Below the pieces are notes generated by a model. The model did not search any database and had not been told where the DNA came from. It saw nothing but the letters and a program-made list of their open reading frames with translations. From JBGVMW01 sp045125095 (lineage in GTDB: Bacteria; Bacillota; Clostridia; Lachnospirales; Lachnospiraceae), in NCBI GenBank assembly GCA_045125095.1, contig JBGVMW010000090.1, forward strand, positions 1-41,168: a stretch of DNA of 41,168 nt. Reading direction: 5' to 3'. A program made the translations under genes and the position numbers. Positions 1 to 8,634 of this stretch are shown in pieces (the stretch's first letter is position 1; each line of letters begins with the position of its first letter).

Positions 1-85
1 CCATGAGAGAAGTTTATGGTTTAGACAAAACATTACGCGAGTAAACTCGCATAAGTATTTTTGATTACTAGTGGCTCAAGCCGTC

Positions 86-123
86 TGGACAGGTGGCTCA
101 CTCTACACTGGACAGGCGGCTCT
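86..123. repeat. Short direct repeat pair next to IS remnant
   Basis: The 14-base unit TGGACAGGTGGCTC at 86-99 recurs as TGGACAGGCGGCTC at 110-123, with 10 bases between. A third partial copy, GTGGCTCA, lies at 71-78. It sits just beyond the point where transposase similarity stops (about 144), so it may be debris from the event that cut the insertion sequence. I see no further units and do not regard it as a CRISPR or a known element. Confidence 0.45.
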
Positions 124-143
124 GCCGCACAAGAATATTCACT

Positions 144-694
144 TGCTTTATTCAAAAGAGAAATGTCCTGTGGATAACGAATATTTGCAGGTGCACAAGT
201 CGCATCCAAAGTCAATGTTCCTTTGTTCTCTTCTTTTGAAGTATCATCATCAGAGCCTCCGGCAGACGGAGGAGTAGGATTTTCTTATCATCATCTTTGT
301 GAGCGAGAAAATATTCATTTGCTTCCATTAGCATTTCTGCCGAAATACGTTTACGGAAAAGAACCAATATACTTGCATCAAACGGTGCTTCGTCCTGATA
401 TACCGGAAGTCCGATAAAGTACTGCAGATATGGATTCTCTGTAATCTGTTCCACAAGTTCGCGGTCAGCATACTGAAACTTTGTCTGAATAATCAAAGCT
501 CCTAATGCCATACGGAGTGGCTTGGCAACGTTACCGGTATCACTTGGAAGCAGCTCAGCATATTTTATTTCAAATTCATCCCATGGAATACAATCAGCCA
601 TTTTTATCCAGCGATTGTTCGGATTCATTTGAAGTCCCATTGGCTGATTGAAGTCAAGGAATGAATGTTGTATCTTCTCACTTGGTTTGTACAT
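144..694 (-). pseudogene. Truncated, frameshifted IS5/IS1182-type transposase
   Basis: The first 135 or so residues are a typical N-terminal region of a DUF772/InsH-type transposase, with stretches such as PLRMALGALIIQTKFQYAD, QYFIGLP and FRKRIS. The frame then breaks near the A-run at about 279-283. The family sequence continues in another frame as a Pro/Gly/Asp-rich linker and TLDATCAPANIRYPQDISLL, and is lost near position 144. Family members are usually well over 400 residues, so the DDE catalytic core is missing. The ATG at 694 has AAAGGT as its ribosome binding site. The gene is non-functional. It marks a past insertion at the distal end of the operon. The IS5 versus IS1182 assignment is from memory of the family. 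Confidence 0.8.
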
Positions 695-1031
695 GTTTTT
701 ACCTTTTTTTGCGTGTAATCAATCAAAAATCTGCAAGGAAAAGTGTTTTATATCATAGAAACCCTTGCAAATATTATATCATAATTAGGCTTGAAAGTCA
801 GTAAAATCAAGCATTTAGGAGCTAATCAGCAGACACTACTTATTACTAAGATAGTTAAGTGTCAATGTATTATGCTTGCCTAAATTATTATCTACTGCGT
901 TGTCGTTAGTCAATGCAACCACTACTACATCACCCTCCCCCATCTTGCATATAATAATTTATTCTTCGCATTCTACCACATTGATATTTACCCACCTTAG
1001 TAATAATACCTTATACATCTACAGCTTACAT
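695..1031. other. Gene-free gap between IS remnant and dehydrogenase gene
   Basis: This 337-base stretch holds the transposase promoter and its dyad. It also has one 35-codon minus-strand frame (836-943) that starts MGEGDVVVVALTNDN and has no good ribosome binding site; this may be a decayed fragment of a larger gene. I find no convincing intrinsic terminator after the dehydrogenase gene that ends at 1032. Weak plus-strand frames here look like chance. Confidence 0.5.
773..801 (-). promoter_or_regulatory. Sigma-A-type promoter of the IS remnant
   Basis: On the minus strand CTGACT (796-801) lies 17 bases before a perfect TATAAT (773-778), about 80 bases upstream of the transposase ATG. Just downstream, TGCAAGG (732-738) and CCTTGCA (763-769) form a 7-base dyad. 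The dyad could be an IS end or a regulatory site. Confidence 0.45.
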
Positions 1032-2078
1032 TTACAACACTGCCATGATTTTCACATAATCCTCTGACTTATCTCTCATTATATGAAATCCCTGCTCTAA
1101 TTCGTCCAATGAAAACCTATGAGAAATCAGTTCTACCGGTGCTATTTGCTTCTGCTCTAAGCGTTCCAGCACATAATGCCAGTCATCATTATCTTCATGG
1201 GTAAAAGTGGAATTCCATGTACCAGTCACTGTCAACTGGTTTCGCAGAATCTTCCAGTACACTGACTTTTCCAAATTCATAGCAGAATAAGGATTTCCCA
1301 CCAACATAATCTTTCCCGCTGGTGCTGTGAGATTGACAGCTTGCGTAAATGTTTCATTTTTCCCTACACATTCAAAAAATACATCCACACCATTGCCCTT
1401 TGTCTTTTGCATAATCCACTGAGACACATCTAACTCTCTGCTATCACAATAGGACGCTTCCAGTAAACCCATCTTCTGAACCGTTTTCTTTTGAAATTCC
1501 TTGTTGCCTATCACAAGCAGATTCTGTACACCAGTCTCCAAAAGGAACATCACCAATAACAAACCAATCGTTCCTAAACCGCACACTGCAACTGTATCAG
1601 ATTCTTTTGGTTTAATCCTTCTCATTGAATGCACCGCCACAGACATAGGTTCAAACATAGCAGCTTCTTCAAACGTAACACCATCCGGTAATTTAATCAG
1701 ATTATCTGCCGGAACAGCCACGTATTCTGCAAAACCACCATTTCGCCGTGAGCCCAGATAACTGTAGTGTCTGCACATCTCATACCGCTTCGTCTGGCAA
1801 GGTATACAGGATTTACACGGAATTAATGGAAATACAGCAACACGCTGCCCCCTCCATGTTTCATCCACGCCCGCACCAAGCTTTTCAACTACACCGGAAA
1901 ACTCATGCCCGGGAATTAAAGGATACGAATAGGTTCCGGTTCGATAGATTCTTGGAATGTCCGAACCACAAATACCTACCGCCTTCACCGCCACCAACAC
2001 CTCATTGTCATCCAACGTTGGTTCCTCTACATTTTCCAAATGAAACTCATCAATTCCTCTTAATACGTAAGCCCTCAT
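1032..2078 (-). CDS. Zinc-dependent medium-chain alditol-phosphate dehydrogenase, GatD/TarJ-like
   Basis: The 348-residue protein has the full medium-chain dehydrogenase plan: N-terminal GroES-like domain with GICGSD and GHEFSG zinc-site motifs, a structural zinc loop (PCKSCIPCQTKRYEMC, about residues 88-103), a conserved EP (about residue 144) and a Rossmann glycine motif GLGTIG. The stretch GSDIPRIYRTGTYSYPLIPG and the GSRRNGGFAEY segment closely resemble galactitol-1-phosphate 5-dehydrogenase. It is the last gene of an epimerase-cytidylyltransferase-dehydrogenase unit, the arrangement used for CDP-ribitol (TarJ/TarI) and CDP-arabinitol. I infer that it reduces a phosphorylated ketose to an alditol phosphate with NAD(P)H. 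Sugar length and stereochemistry cannot be read from sequence. A catabolic alditol-phosphate dehydrogenase is the alternative. Confidence 0.8.
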   Translation of the reverse strand: MRAYVLRGIDEFHLENVEEPTLDDNEVLVAVKAVGICGSDIPRIYRTGTYSYPLIPGHEFSGVVEKLGAGVDETWRGQRVAVFPLIPCKSCIPCQTKRYEMCRHYSYLGSRRNGGFAEYVAVPADNLIKLPDGVTFEEAAMFEPMSVAVHSMRRIKPKESDTVAVCGLGTIGLLLVMFLLETGVQNLLVIGNKEFQKKTVQKMGLLEASYCDSRELDVSQWIMQKTKGNGVDVFFECVGKNETFTQAVNLTAPAGKIMLVGNPYSAMNLEKSVYWKILRNQLTVTGTWNSTFTHEDNDDWHYVLERLEQKQIAPVELISHRFSLDELEQGFHIMRDKSEDYVKIMAVL

Positions 2079-2105
2079 AATTGCTCCTCCCTAAAAGCAA
2101 ATAAT

Positions 2106-2798
2106 CTATTCTTCTGTCATTTTCTTAAAACGTTCTAAATCTGCCTTTGTTGTAATCTTAAAATTCCCTTCATTTCCCGGAATCATTGCAATATCCATTC
2201 CAGCCATAATCGCAGGTTCCGTAGAACCATTTATTGACAAAATCTTCTTAGGTAATAATTGTATATTCGCTTCATAATACACTTTCAGCTGAAATACTTC
2301 CGGTGCCTGTCCTGCATAAATTTCATTCCGATTCAATAGTGCAGTAATCGTTTTCCCATTTGTACTGGAATATACCGTATCCTTCATTGGTAAAACAGGC
2401 ACCACTCCATCATGCCCTGTAGTTGCATCCAGACATTCTGTGATTAATGTTTCAGAAAGCAACGGTCTTGCAGCATCATGTATCAATACCCAGTCTGTAT
2501 CAGCGGCATAAGTCCGAATATCATTCAATCCATGTAAAATGGAAAGCTGTCTATTCTCTCCCGGACTTGAAAACCCTTTCAGCTTTTGTTGTAAACCTGC
2601 AGCATCCAGCCATTTCTCTATCTTGTCCTGCCATTCATATTCTGCCACAATCTGAATGCCATCAATTCCAACATGAGCAGACAACTGCTCTATGCAATAT
2701 AACAAGATCGGCTTTCCACCAACCTCTATATATTGCTTTGGCACATCAGCCCCCACTCTGGTTCCAACACCACCTGATAAAATCAATGCAATATTCAT
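2106..2798 (-). CDS. IspD/TarI-family cytidylyltransferase
   Basis: At 230 residues this has the usual length of the family. The N-terminal nucleotide-binding loop LSGGVGTRVGADVPKQY, the IHDAARP motif (about residues 105-111) and AGQAPEVF are all present. Family members transfer CMP from CTP to a sugar-alcohol phosphate: methylerythritol phosphate for IspD, ribitol 5-phosphate for TarI. The neighbours, a ketose-phosphate epimerase upstream and an alditol-phosphate dehydrogenase downstream, favour a TarI-like role making a CDP-alditol for surface polymer or glycan synthesis. A housekeeping IspD role cannot be excluded from the sequence alone. The start lies 13 bases after the epimerase stop, so the two are co-transcribed. 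Confidence 0.85.
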   Translation of the reverse strand: MNIALILSGGVGTRVGADVPKQYIEVGGKPILLYCIEQLSAHVGIDGIQIVAEYEWQDKIEKWLDAAGLQQKLKGFSSPGENRQLSILHGLNDIRTYAADTDWVLIHDAARPLLSETLITECLDATTGHDGVVPVLPMKDTVYSSTNGKTITALLNRNEIYAGQAPEVFQLKVYYEANIQLLPKKILSINGSTEPAIMAGMDIAMIPGNEGNFKITTKADLERFKKMTEE

Positions 2799-2811
2799 CT
2801 ACTCACACTTT

Positions 2812-3474
2812 CTAAAAACGAAGCTCTCGAATATTCTGCAACGTTTCTCCATAAGACTTTTCTTTACCAAACAACAGTGTTGTACCAAGCACAAAACCTT
2901 TCACACCCTTAGGTGCAAATTCTAAAATCTTGTCCGCACCACAAGCTCCATCCCAGTACACTTCAAATTCCATATCCTCCTTCATAGAAAGCAGCTTTGT
3001 TATCTTTTTTCCTACATAAGGGAGATACATCTGACCTGCATTTCCTGGATTTACAGACATTACCAGAACTTTCTTAACAATGCGCAACATCTCCATGACT
3101 GTTTCTACAGAAGTTCCCGGATTAATGGCGATTCCTGGTATCATTCCGGCATTAATAATACTTTGCAACGTTGTAGAAGGATGATACTCTGCTTCTGGAT
3201 GAATGTAAACTGTATCACCTTTTCGCAAATTTTTCAGAAACAATCCAATATGATTGTTTGGATGCTCTATCATCAAATGTACATCCAATGGCTTTTCCGT
3301 TGCACTTGCTATGTATGCCATATCATTTAGTGACATGGCAAAGTTTGGTACATACCTACCATCCATAATGTCGATGTGGAAAGAATCAATTCCCCCGTCC
3401 TCTAAATCTCTTACTTCTTTCTCCAGATTCGCATAATTTGCACACATCATGGAGGCTGTTAATTCGAATTCCAT
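2812..3474 (-). CDS. Ribulose-phosphate/allulose-phosphate 3-epimerase family protein
   Basis: This 220-residue TIM-barrel protein keeps the metal and catalytic positions of the family: HIDIMDG (about residues 34-40), DVHLMI (about 65-70), SVNPGNAGQ, and a late aspartate in WDGACG. The usual ribulose-phosphate epimerase motif DGGVN is replaced by DGAC, and MCAN stands near the N-terminus. Both are closer to allulose-6-phosphate 3-epimerase (AlsE) as I recall it. It is the first gene of a three-gene unit behind a good sigma-A promoter, with GAGGG seven bases before the ATG. I infer that it feeds the dehydrogenase with a specific ketose phosphate. Whether that is a pentulose or a hexulose is open. 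Confidence 0.82.
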   Translation of the reverse strand: MEFELTASMMCANYANLEKEVRDLEDGGIDSFHIDIMDGRYVPNFAMSLNDMAYIASATEKPLDVHLMIEHPNNHIGLFLKNLRKGDTVYIHPEAEYHPSTTLQSIINAGMIPGIAINPGTSVETVMEMLRIVKKVLVMSVNPGNAGQMYLPYVGKKITKLLSMKEDMEFEVYWDGACGADKILEFAPKGVKGFVLGTTLLFGKEKSYGETLQNIRELRF

Positions 3475-3513
3475 AACACATCCCTCTGACTTTCTATAAT
3501 TTATGTTCCAAAC

Positions 3514-3541
3514 TTAATATCTTATTTATTCACTATGTCAA
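3514..3541 (-). promoter_or_regulatory. Sigma-A promoter of the epimerase-cytidylyltransferase-dehydrogenase unit
   Basis: On the minus strand a perfect TTGACA (3536-3541) is followed after 16 bases by TATTAA (3514-3519), 40 bases before the epimerase ATG. It lies in the 78-base gap after the last gene of the glycan operon, so the CDP-alditol genes can be transcribed independently of it. Confidence 0.6.
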
Positions 3542-3552
3542 ACTATATACTT

Positions 3553-5232
3553 TTAGTTAGATATATTGCTTCTTATCATGTCAATAATATTAGTCCTAAT
3601 TTTCCAATATTCCTTATTATTCAAATGCCACGGATAACAGCCATGTCGAAAATTCTCATCTGTATAAAAATAGCTATCACTTTTCATTTCAATAACTAAA
3701 ACATCTGGTGCATTCTCTATAAAAAATTTATATTTTTCACTTAATAAGAAATTTATCTTTTTTATTAGATCCACATTTTCAAAAATTTCAACCGAACCAT
3801 CATTTTTTTGAATTTTCTCTGACAAATAACTTTTTACAAGAATAACTTTTTTCATTCCTACATAATCGTTTAATAAATCAATAAAACGCAAGCAACTTTT
3901 TTCCCATAATTCTTTTGCCCTTAAGCTATACTTATCTACAATTGAATAATTCAAATCTAATCCATCTCTTATATCTATAAATGCATCACTAATAGTAAAA
4001 TAATGACCATTTATCAAACCTGTATCAAATCGTTCCTCCAAAAGATCTACTAAGATATAATCAATATCTTTAAACTCACAACAATTTCTATTTGCAAAAC
4101 TTTTTGTAAAATCTTGCACAACATGTTTTCGTCTAAATTCACTTTGGTGATGTAGATCTATTTTTCTGAAAATTTCGTCTGGTTCTGACATCATACTAAT
4201 CAAGCCAGAAAAAGCATAATGATTTTCCAAAAAATCTGGTGTTCCCACATTCATTATCATTTTTGCTATAATCATAAGATTATAACTTCCAACAACTGCC
4301 AAATTTAATTTTCCAAAAATGTTGGCATCTATTTTTCCAGTTCGACAATACGACGAAAAATGCGAATTTAAATTTGACAGACTCATCCCAAAATACTCAT
4401 TTAACATATAATCATATTTTTCATAACAGAATTGATAATACTTACTTAAAAGTGGATATATGTGACGCATAAGAACAATTGCTCTCTCTGTAAAAATACG
4501 TTGAACTACATCATACCACGTTTCTAATATATTCCTCTTTTTAAAATTTTCAATTAAGCATTCAAGTGCAATAAATCTATCTTCTATATATTTAACATCA
4601 TGTATTGTACTAGATGCCCTATACCTATAGTTATATAAATGCATATCAACACATGCAACTTTATTTGCAAGTGCGTATATAATTGGAACCGTTGCAAAAT
4701 CTTCAAACCTTATATTCGGCTCCAAAATATTATTCATTATTAAATGTTCTTTTTTAAATAATTTTGCCCACATTGTATACTTTACAGTTAAAATAAAGTT
4801 GGGATCAGCTTGTATATCTACACAAGATTTATCCAATCGTTGTAATGATAAATCAGAAAATTTACCATCTGGCTGTTCTATATTTGCATCACACATTGCT
4901 ATTTCCGCATCATATTTCTTTATAGAATTATATAGAAGCTCAAGCATTGTTGGAGCAATCCAATCGTCCGAATCAACAAAAGTAATGTATTCACCTTTTG
5001 CTTCTACGACACCCAAATTACGGCTCAATGCTTGCCCTTCATTCTCTTTATCAATTACACGAATTCTCTTATCTTTTTGAGCCCAAAAATAGCATCTTGC
5101 ACCTGATTTATCTGTCGAACCGTCATTAATTAATAAAATTTCAATATCTTGATATGTTTGGCTTACGATAGATTTAATACAGTCATCTACATATCCTTCA
5201 ACATTATATACTGGCACAATTACACTTATCAT
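3553..5232 (-). CDS. GT2 family glycosyltransferase with extra C-terminal domain
   Basis: Residues 1 to about 110 are a GT-A fold GT2 domain: VIVPVYNVEGYVDDCIKSIV, LLINDGSTDKS, and the metal-binding VDSDDW at about residues 88-93. The middle of the 559-residue protein resembles capsular GT2 enzymes (KLFKKE, IRFEDFATVP). The last 200 or so residues (from about IDYILVDLLEERFD) look like the DUF6270/SGNH-like domain found in surface-polysaccharide proteins; this is an identification from memory. No membrane segment is evident. AGGAG precedes the ATG. It ends the long glycan operon, ten bases after the dehydratase subunit gene, and probably adds a sugar to the same glycan. Confidence 0.85.
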   Translation of the reverse strand: MISVIVPVYNVEGYVDDCIKSIVSQTYQDIEILLINDGSTDKSGARCYFWAQKDKRIRVIDKENEGQALSRNLGVVEAKGEYITFVDSDDWIAPTMLELLYNSIKKYDAEIAMCDANIEQPDGKFSDLSLQRLDKSCVDIQADPNFILTVKYTMWAKLFKKEHLIMNNILEPNIRFEDFATVPIIYALANKVACVDMHLYNYRYRASSTIHDVKYIEDRFIALECLIENFKKRNILETWYDVVQRIFTERAIVLMRHIYPLLSKYYQFCYEKYDYMLNEYFGMSLSNLNSHFSSYCRTGKIDANIFGKLNLAVVGSYNLMIIAKMIMNVGTPDFLENHYAFSGLISMMSEPDEIFRKIDLHHQSEFRRKHVVQDFTKSFANRNCCEFKDIDYILVDLLEERFDTGLINGHYFTISDAFIDIRDGLDLNYSIVDKYSLRAKELWEKSCLRFIDLLNDYVGMKKVILVKSYLSEKIQKNDGSVEIFENVDLIKKINFLLSEKYKFFIENAPDVLVIEMKSDSYFYTDENFRHGCYPWHLNNKEYWKIRTNIIDMIRSNISN

Positions 5233-5242
5233 CGTTTATCTC

Positions 5243-6358
5243 CTAAAGCCTAATCATTTCCTGAAAAGTCTGCACTGCCGTAGCTGCTTGTTCATAATTT
5301 TCAATTTGTTTATCTACTTCTATTGTCAACATTGGTATACCATTTTTATCAAGCTTTTCTTTAATCAGTGGATAATCATATTCCTCAGGATCGCAAAATT
5401 TTGTCATCACCATAATTACTCCATCTGCGTTTGTCTGTTTTACCAAATTTGAAATATATTCTTCTCTATTAATTTTTCCACCTATAACGGTTGAACATGC
5501 ATACATATTTAAATATTGTCTCACCAAAGCTGCAATACCATCGTTTTCATGCAAAATATCCACCCGAAATTGTCTTGATTCATGTGCAACGTCATCTGCT
5601 ACAATAGTAATTTTATTTTCTTCAAACACTTTCAACAAATCTTCACTATCAGCAATGATTCCTGTAGTAACCACGCGCACCCCACTAAAACGTTTTGGAA
5701 CTATTCCTTTCAAATCCTTAATAACTTGTCTAACCAATTCCGTATGTTCTTTCTTATCCATAAAATATCCACTTTTTATAACATAATTTCGTTTTAGTGG
5801 AGATATCTCCTTTGGATATTTTCCAGCCATTTCCAAAAAACAGCGCATAACTTCATTATGTTCATTATATATATTAATTGCCTCTCTTAATGATTCTTTG
5901 GTAATCTTTTTCCCACTTATTGTTTCAAGTCTTTCAGCTACTGTTTTATATTGCTCATACAAAAAAGAAAATGCTCCTCCACTTTCTCTATTTTGTGGAT
6001 GAACCATGGGTATAATTTCTATGTCCGGAACAGCATATTTCCAATTTTGAGTAGCACATTTCAAAGAATCACAAAGAGTCGTGATCATTACACCTGAAAT
6101 ACCATTAAAAACTCCCCGCATTGCTAATTCAAAATCTGTTTGTATAATCCCACAAACATATGCCGGGAAATAATTTTTAGCAACTTTAACCTCCATTTCT
6201 GCTCCCCACATGCCAAATGGAATCATACCCGCTGCATATATTAATGGTTCCGGAGTATATAAAGGAAAACAACCTATCACTTTTTTCCCTTGATTCATAT
6301 ACGTCTCCAATTGTTTTCTTGGATTTTTCGCAATCCACTCAAATTGTTCAAAATTCAA
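5243..6358 (-). CDS. 2-hydroxyacyl-CoA dehydratase subunit, HgdB/FldC/BcrB family
   Basis: The 371-residue protein matches the beta-type subunit of the radical 2-hydroxyacyl-CoA dehydratases. The cysteines that would hold the [4Fe-4S] cluster appear in AYVCGIIQ, TLCDSLKC and KFCDPEEYDYP, so the cluster site looks intact. Known members remove water from an (R)-2-hydroxyacyl thioester through a ketyl radical after ATP-driven one-electron injection by the activator. The partner subunit and activator lie directly upstream. Finding this machinery inside a glycan operon with an acyl carrier protein is unusual and suggests a biosynthetic thioester substrate instead of amino acid fermentation. The start appears to be TTG with AAAGGTAG upstream. 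Confidence 0.9.
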   Translation of the reverse strand: MNFEQFEWIAKNPRKQLETYMNQGKKVIGCFPLYTPEPLIYAAGMIPFGMWGAEMEVKVAKNYFPAYVCGIIQTDFELAMRGVFNGISGVMITTLCDSLKCATQNWKYAVPDIEIIPMVHPQNRESGGAFSFLYEQYKTVAERLETISGKKITKESLREAINIYNEHNEVMRCFLEMAGKYPKEISPLKRNYVIKSGYFMDKKEHTELVRQVIKDLKGIVPKRFSGVRVVTTGIIADSEDLLKVFEENKITIVADDVAHESRQFRVDILHENDGIAALVRQYLNMYACSTVIGGKINREEYISNLVKQTNADGVIMVMTKFCDPEEYDYPLIKEKLDKNGIPMLTIEVDKQIENYEQAATAVQTFQEMIRL

Positions 6359-6377
6359 TTTATTATCTACCTTTCGT

Positions 6378-7559
6378 TTAATTTTCTTTCATTAGTTCAT
6401 AAAACCCTTGAAGTCGAGTATCAAATTGCGCCTCTGAAAAGCATTGTTTATCTGCTTGATCTCCATCAAAAGTAACAACTGGTATAGATTCTTCCCTTTC
6501 TATTTGCCGAATCATTTCGTACATTATTCCACTCCAAATTTTGCAGCTTCTACTCATATGTACTAACATTCCATCACATTTCTTTTTTTTAATTTCACTT
6601 ACCCTCATGTCTTTTGCCCGCTCAAGATTTACAGCATTCGGAACATAAGTATATGCAAGTAACATTTCATCAAAAGTTTGGTATTCTATACCATAAGCAT
6701 TTGTATAAATTGCTCCCACCATATTAATTCCATATCTTGCCAGACTGACAGATAACTTTATTAATGCCGGCCAACAACATATTCCTTCATATAAAATCCT
6801 GTAATCCCATTCCTCTTTTTTTTTCTTTTTATATTTTTCATTTTTATTAGACATTTCATCATACAATTGTTGCAATGCCTCTACTGTTGTAATTTTTCCT
6901 CTCTGACAAACTATAATCCCCATATAATTGAACAAATCCGTTCCTCTTAAAGCAGTTGTTTGTTCTATTAACAGATCAGAAATTTTATTCCACAAACGTC
7001 CGGAATAATTTGAAATCTGCATAACTTCTTTCAATCTATTCTCATTGAATTTATGCCCAGTAATCCCTTCTAGCTTTTGAATAGCCTCATTAAACTGTAT
7101 TTTTATATACTGTAATCTTGTGTTATCTGTAAAATAATCTGTATTATAAGGTATATCAATTAAAATTAATGGGATATTCAATGTTCGTTCCAAATACTTA
7201 TACCATTTCATTAACTGATGACATATATTACTACAGCACAAAAGATAATCCGGCATTGGTATCTTTTCGGCAACCAAATTACTATTCAGACAATATCCTA
7301 AATTTATTTTTGCATAAGAACATAAGTCATTCGAAAAACCTACGGCCTCAGCTTCCTTGCAACAACATACATCTTCACCATTAACCGCAATAGTAGCCGA
7401 ATGATTTTCAGGATAAATCACGTATAAATCCATTGCTTCAATAATTTCTTGCGGAAAATTAGAAGTTACCCAACCAACTTTCTCACCTCTTGCTTTAGCA
7501 TTATTTGCACTCTCATAATATTGCTTAACCAATAAACTAATTCTTTCTTTCGCCTTCAT
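6378..7559 (-). CDS. 2-hydroxyacyl-CoA dehydratase subunit, HgdA/FldB/BcrC family
   Basis: This is the companion alpha-type subunit. Family cysteine motifs are all present: NDLCSYAKINLG, LLCCSNICHQ and SRSCKIWS. From the chosen ATG at 7559 it has 393 residues, which fits the family. Longer starts (7577 or 7628) would overlap the activator gene and have poor ribosome binding sites, so I prefer the ATG four bases after the activator stop, although its GAGG is 12 bases away. A run of nine A residues (6816-6824) falls in the lysine-rich segment KYKKKKKEEW and could slip. With the next gene it should form the heterodimer that carries the two clusters. Confidence 0.88.
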   Translation of the reverse strand: MKAKERISLLVKQYYESANNAKARGEKVGWVTSNFPQEIIEAMDLYVIYPENHSATIAVNGEDVCCCKEAEAVGFSNDLCSYAKINLGYCLNSNLVAEKIPMPDYLLCCSNICHQLMKWYKYLERTLNIPLILIDIPYNTDYFTDNTRLQYIKIQFNEAIQKLEGITGHKFNENRLKEVMQISNYSGRLWNKISDLLIEQTTALRGTDLFNYMGIIVCQRGKITTVEALQQLYDEMSNKNEKYKKKKKEEWDYRILYEGICCWPALIKLSVSLARYGINMVGAIYTNAYGIEYQTFDEMLLAYTYVPNAVNLERAKDMRVSEIKKKKCDGMLVHMSRSCKIWSGIMYEMIRQIEREESIPVVTFDGDQADKQCFSEAQFDTRLQGFYELMKEN

Positions 7560-7563
7560 CTTT

Positions 7564-8361
7564 TTACTCAACCTCATTTTCCTCTTTGTAAAACTGATAT
7601 CCAAACAATGCAGCTCCAATCGCTCCATTCAATTGGCAATATTCATTGGTATGCACTTTTGTATTTAGAGTGTCTTCTAAAGCCCGAACAATTCCTTGAA
7701 CATGTGCAACACCACCAGTAAGAACTACATCATCTTCAATTCCAACTCGCTGTGCAAGGGTGCCTACTCGACTCGCAACAGATCTGTGTACACCGGCTAG
7801 AATATCTTCCCTTTTTACTGCATTTGCCAAATAAGAAATCACTTCCGTTTCAGCGAATACTGTACAGGTTGAGCTAATATCAATTTTTTTTGTAGACAAT
7901 GCACTTATTTCAGAAAAATCATCTATTGATATATTTAAAACTCTTGACATAACTTCCAAAAATCGCCCTGTTCCAGCTGCACACTTATCATTCATTAGAA
8001 AGTTTGTCATTTTTCCATTTTCACCAATTTTCATCGTTTTTGCATCTTGACCACCAATATCAATGATTGTTTTTACATTTGGATATAAAAATACTGCCCC
8101 CTTTGCATGACAACTTAACTCACTTATTTGCTCATCTGCCTTTTGAAAGGTATTTCTTCCATATCCAGTTGCTACAGTAAATGAAATATCCTCCCATGAC
8201 ATTGACGTTTTTTTAAATATTTCTGATATTACCTTATCCGGTCCCTCTGTTCCTGCCCCCAAAAAAACAACCATACTATCTACTATATCTTTTCCATTTT
8301 TCATAATAATAGCTTTAGATGCAGTGGAACCAATATCAATCCCTAATGTATAAATATTCAT
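7564..8361 (-). CDS. 2-hydroxyacyl-CoA dehydratase activator, HgdC/BadF-type ATPase
   Basis: The 265-residue protein is an ASKHA-fold ATPase: GIDIGSTASKAIIM at the N-terminus, DIGGQDAKTM in the middle and VVLTGGVAHVQG near the C-terminus. The two cysteines that bridge one [4Fe-4S] cluster between the subunits of the homodimer are in NDKCAAGTGRF and SSTCTVFAE. In this family ATP hydrolysis drives a single electron into the dehydratase against a steep potential. It is preceded by GGGAG and lies 23 bases after the carrier protein gene. The electron donor is unknown; the FrhB-type protein in the same operon is a candidate. Confidence 0.93.
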   Translation of the reverse strand: MNIYTLGIDIGSTASKAIIMKNGKDIVDSMVVFLGAGTEGPDKVISEIFKKTSMSWEDISFTVATGYGRNTFQKADEQISELSCHAKGAVFLYPNVKTIIDIGGQDAKTMKIGENGKMTNFLMNDKCAAGTGRFLEVMSRVLNISIDDFSEISALSTKKIDISSTCTVFAETEVISYLANAVKREDILAGVHRSVASRVGTLAQRVGIEDDVVLTGGVAHVQGIVRALEDTLNTKVHTNEYCQLNGAIGAALFGYQFYKEENEVE

Positions 8362-8384
8362 AACTTTCTCCCTATTTATAACCT

Positions 8385-8630
8385 TTACTTGTTAATATAA
8401 TTCGATATAAAATTAACCATATTACCAACATTCTTCATTGCGGATACCTCTTCCATATTAAATTTAATACCAAAAGATTTCTCTATGGATACTACTAAAT
8501 TTACATGTACCAATGAATCCCATCCATCAATATCTGCTGATGTTGTCGAAGAAACAACCCGAATCGTATCGTCATCAAATACATCTTGAAATATCTCATT
8601 CACCTTTTCGTAAATCATTTTTTCTGTCAT
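8385..8630 (-). CDS. Acyl carrier protein
   Basis: The 81-residue protein has the classical acyl carrier signature GWDSLVHV at about residues 37-44, where the serine would receive phosphopantetheine. The acidic helices and length are normal. It starts four bases after the FkbH gene, whose last codons supply its GGAGG ribosome binding site, so translation of the two is coupled. This makes it the natural partner of FkbH, which in tetronate, bryostatin and FK506-type pathways loads a glyceryl group onto a dedicated carrier. It is not a fatty-acid-synthesis ACP by context. Confidence 0.93.
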   Translation of the reverse strand: MTEKMIYEKVNEIFQDVFDDDTIRVVSSTTSADIDGWDSLVHVNLVVSIEKSFGIKFNMEEVSAMKNVGNMVNFISNYINK

Positions 8631-8634
8631 ATCA

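Noticed and set aside
86..123. CRISPR-like repeat
   Set aside because: Only two copies of 14 bases with 10 bases between, and no cas genes.
279..283. Programmed frameshift in the transposase
   Set aside because: There is no tandem slippery heptamer, and the C-terminal catalytic region is missing anyway, so simple decay is more likely.
836..943. Small minus-strand frame of 35 codons after the dehydrogenase gene
   Set aside because: No ribosome binding site and no recognised family; it may be a decayed fragment. Kept only as a note in the gap entry.
5243..8361. Amino acid fermentation operon (hydroxyglutarate, lactate or phenyllactate type)
   Set aside because: No CoA-transferase, acyl-CoA dehydrogenase or electron-transfer flavoprotein genes nearby. 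The neighbours are a carrier protein, FkbH and glycosyltransferases.
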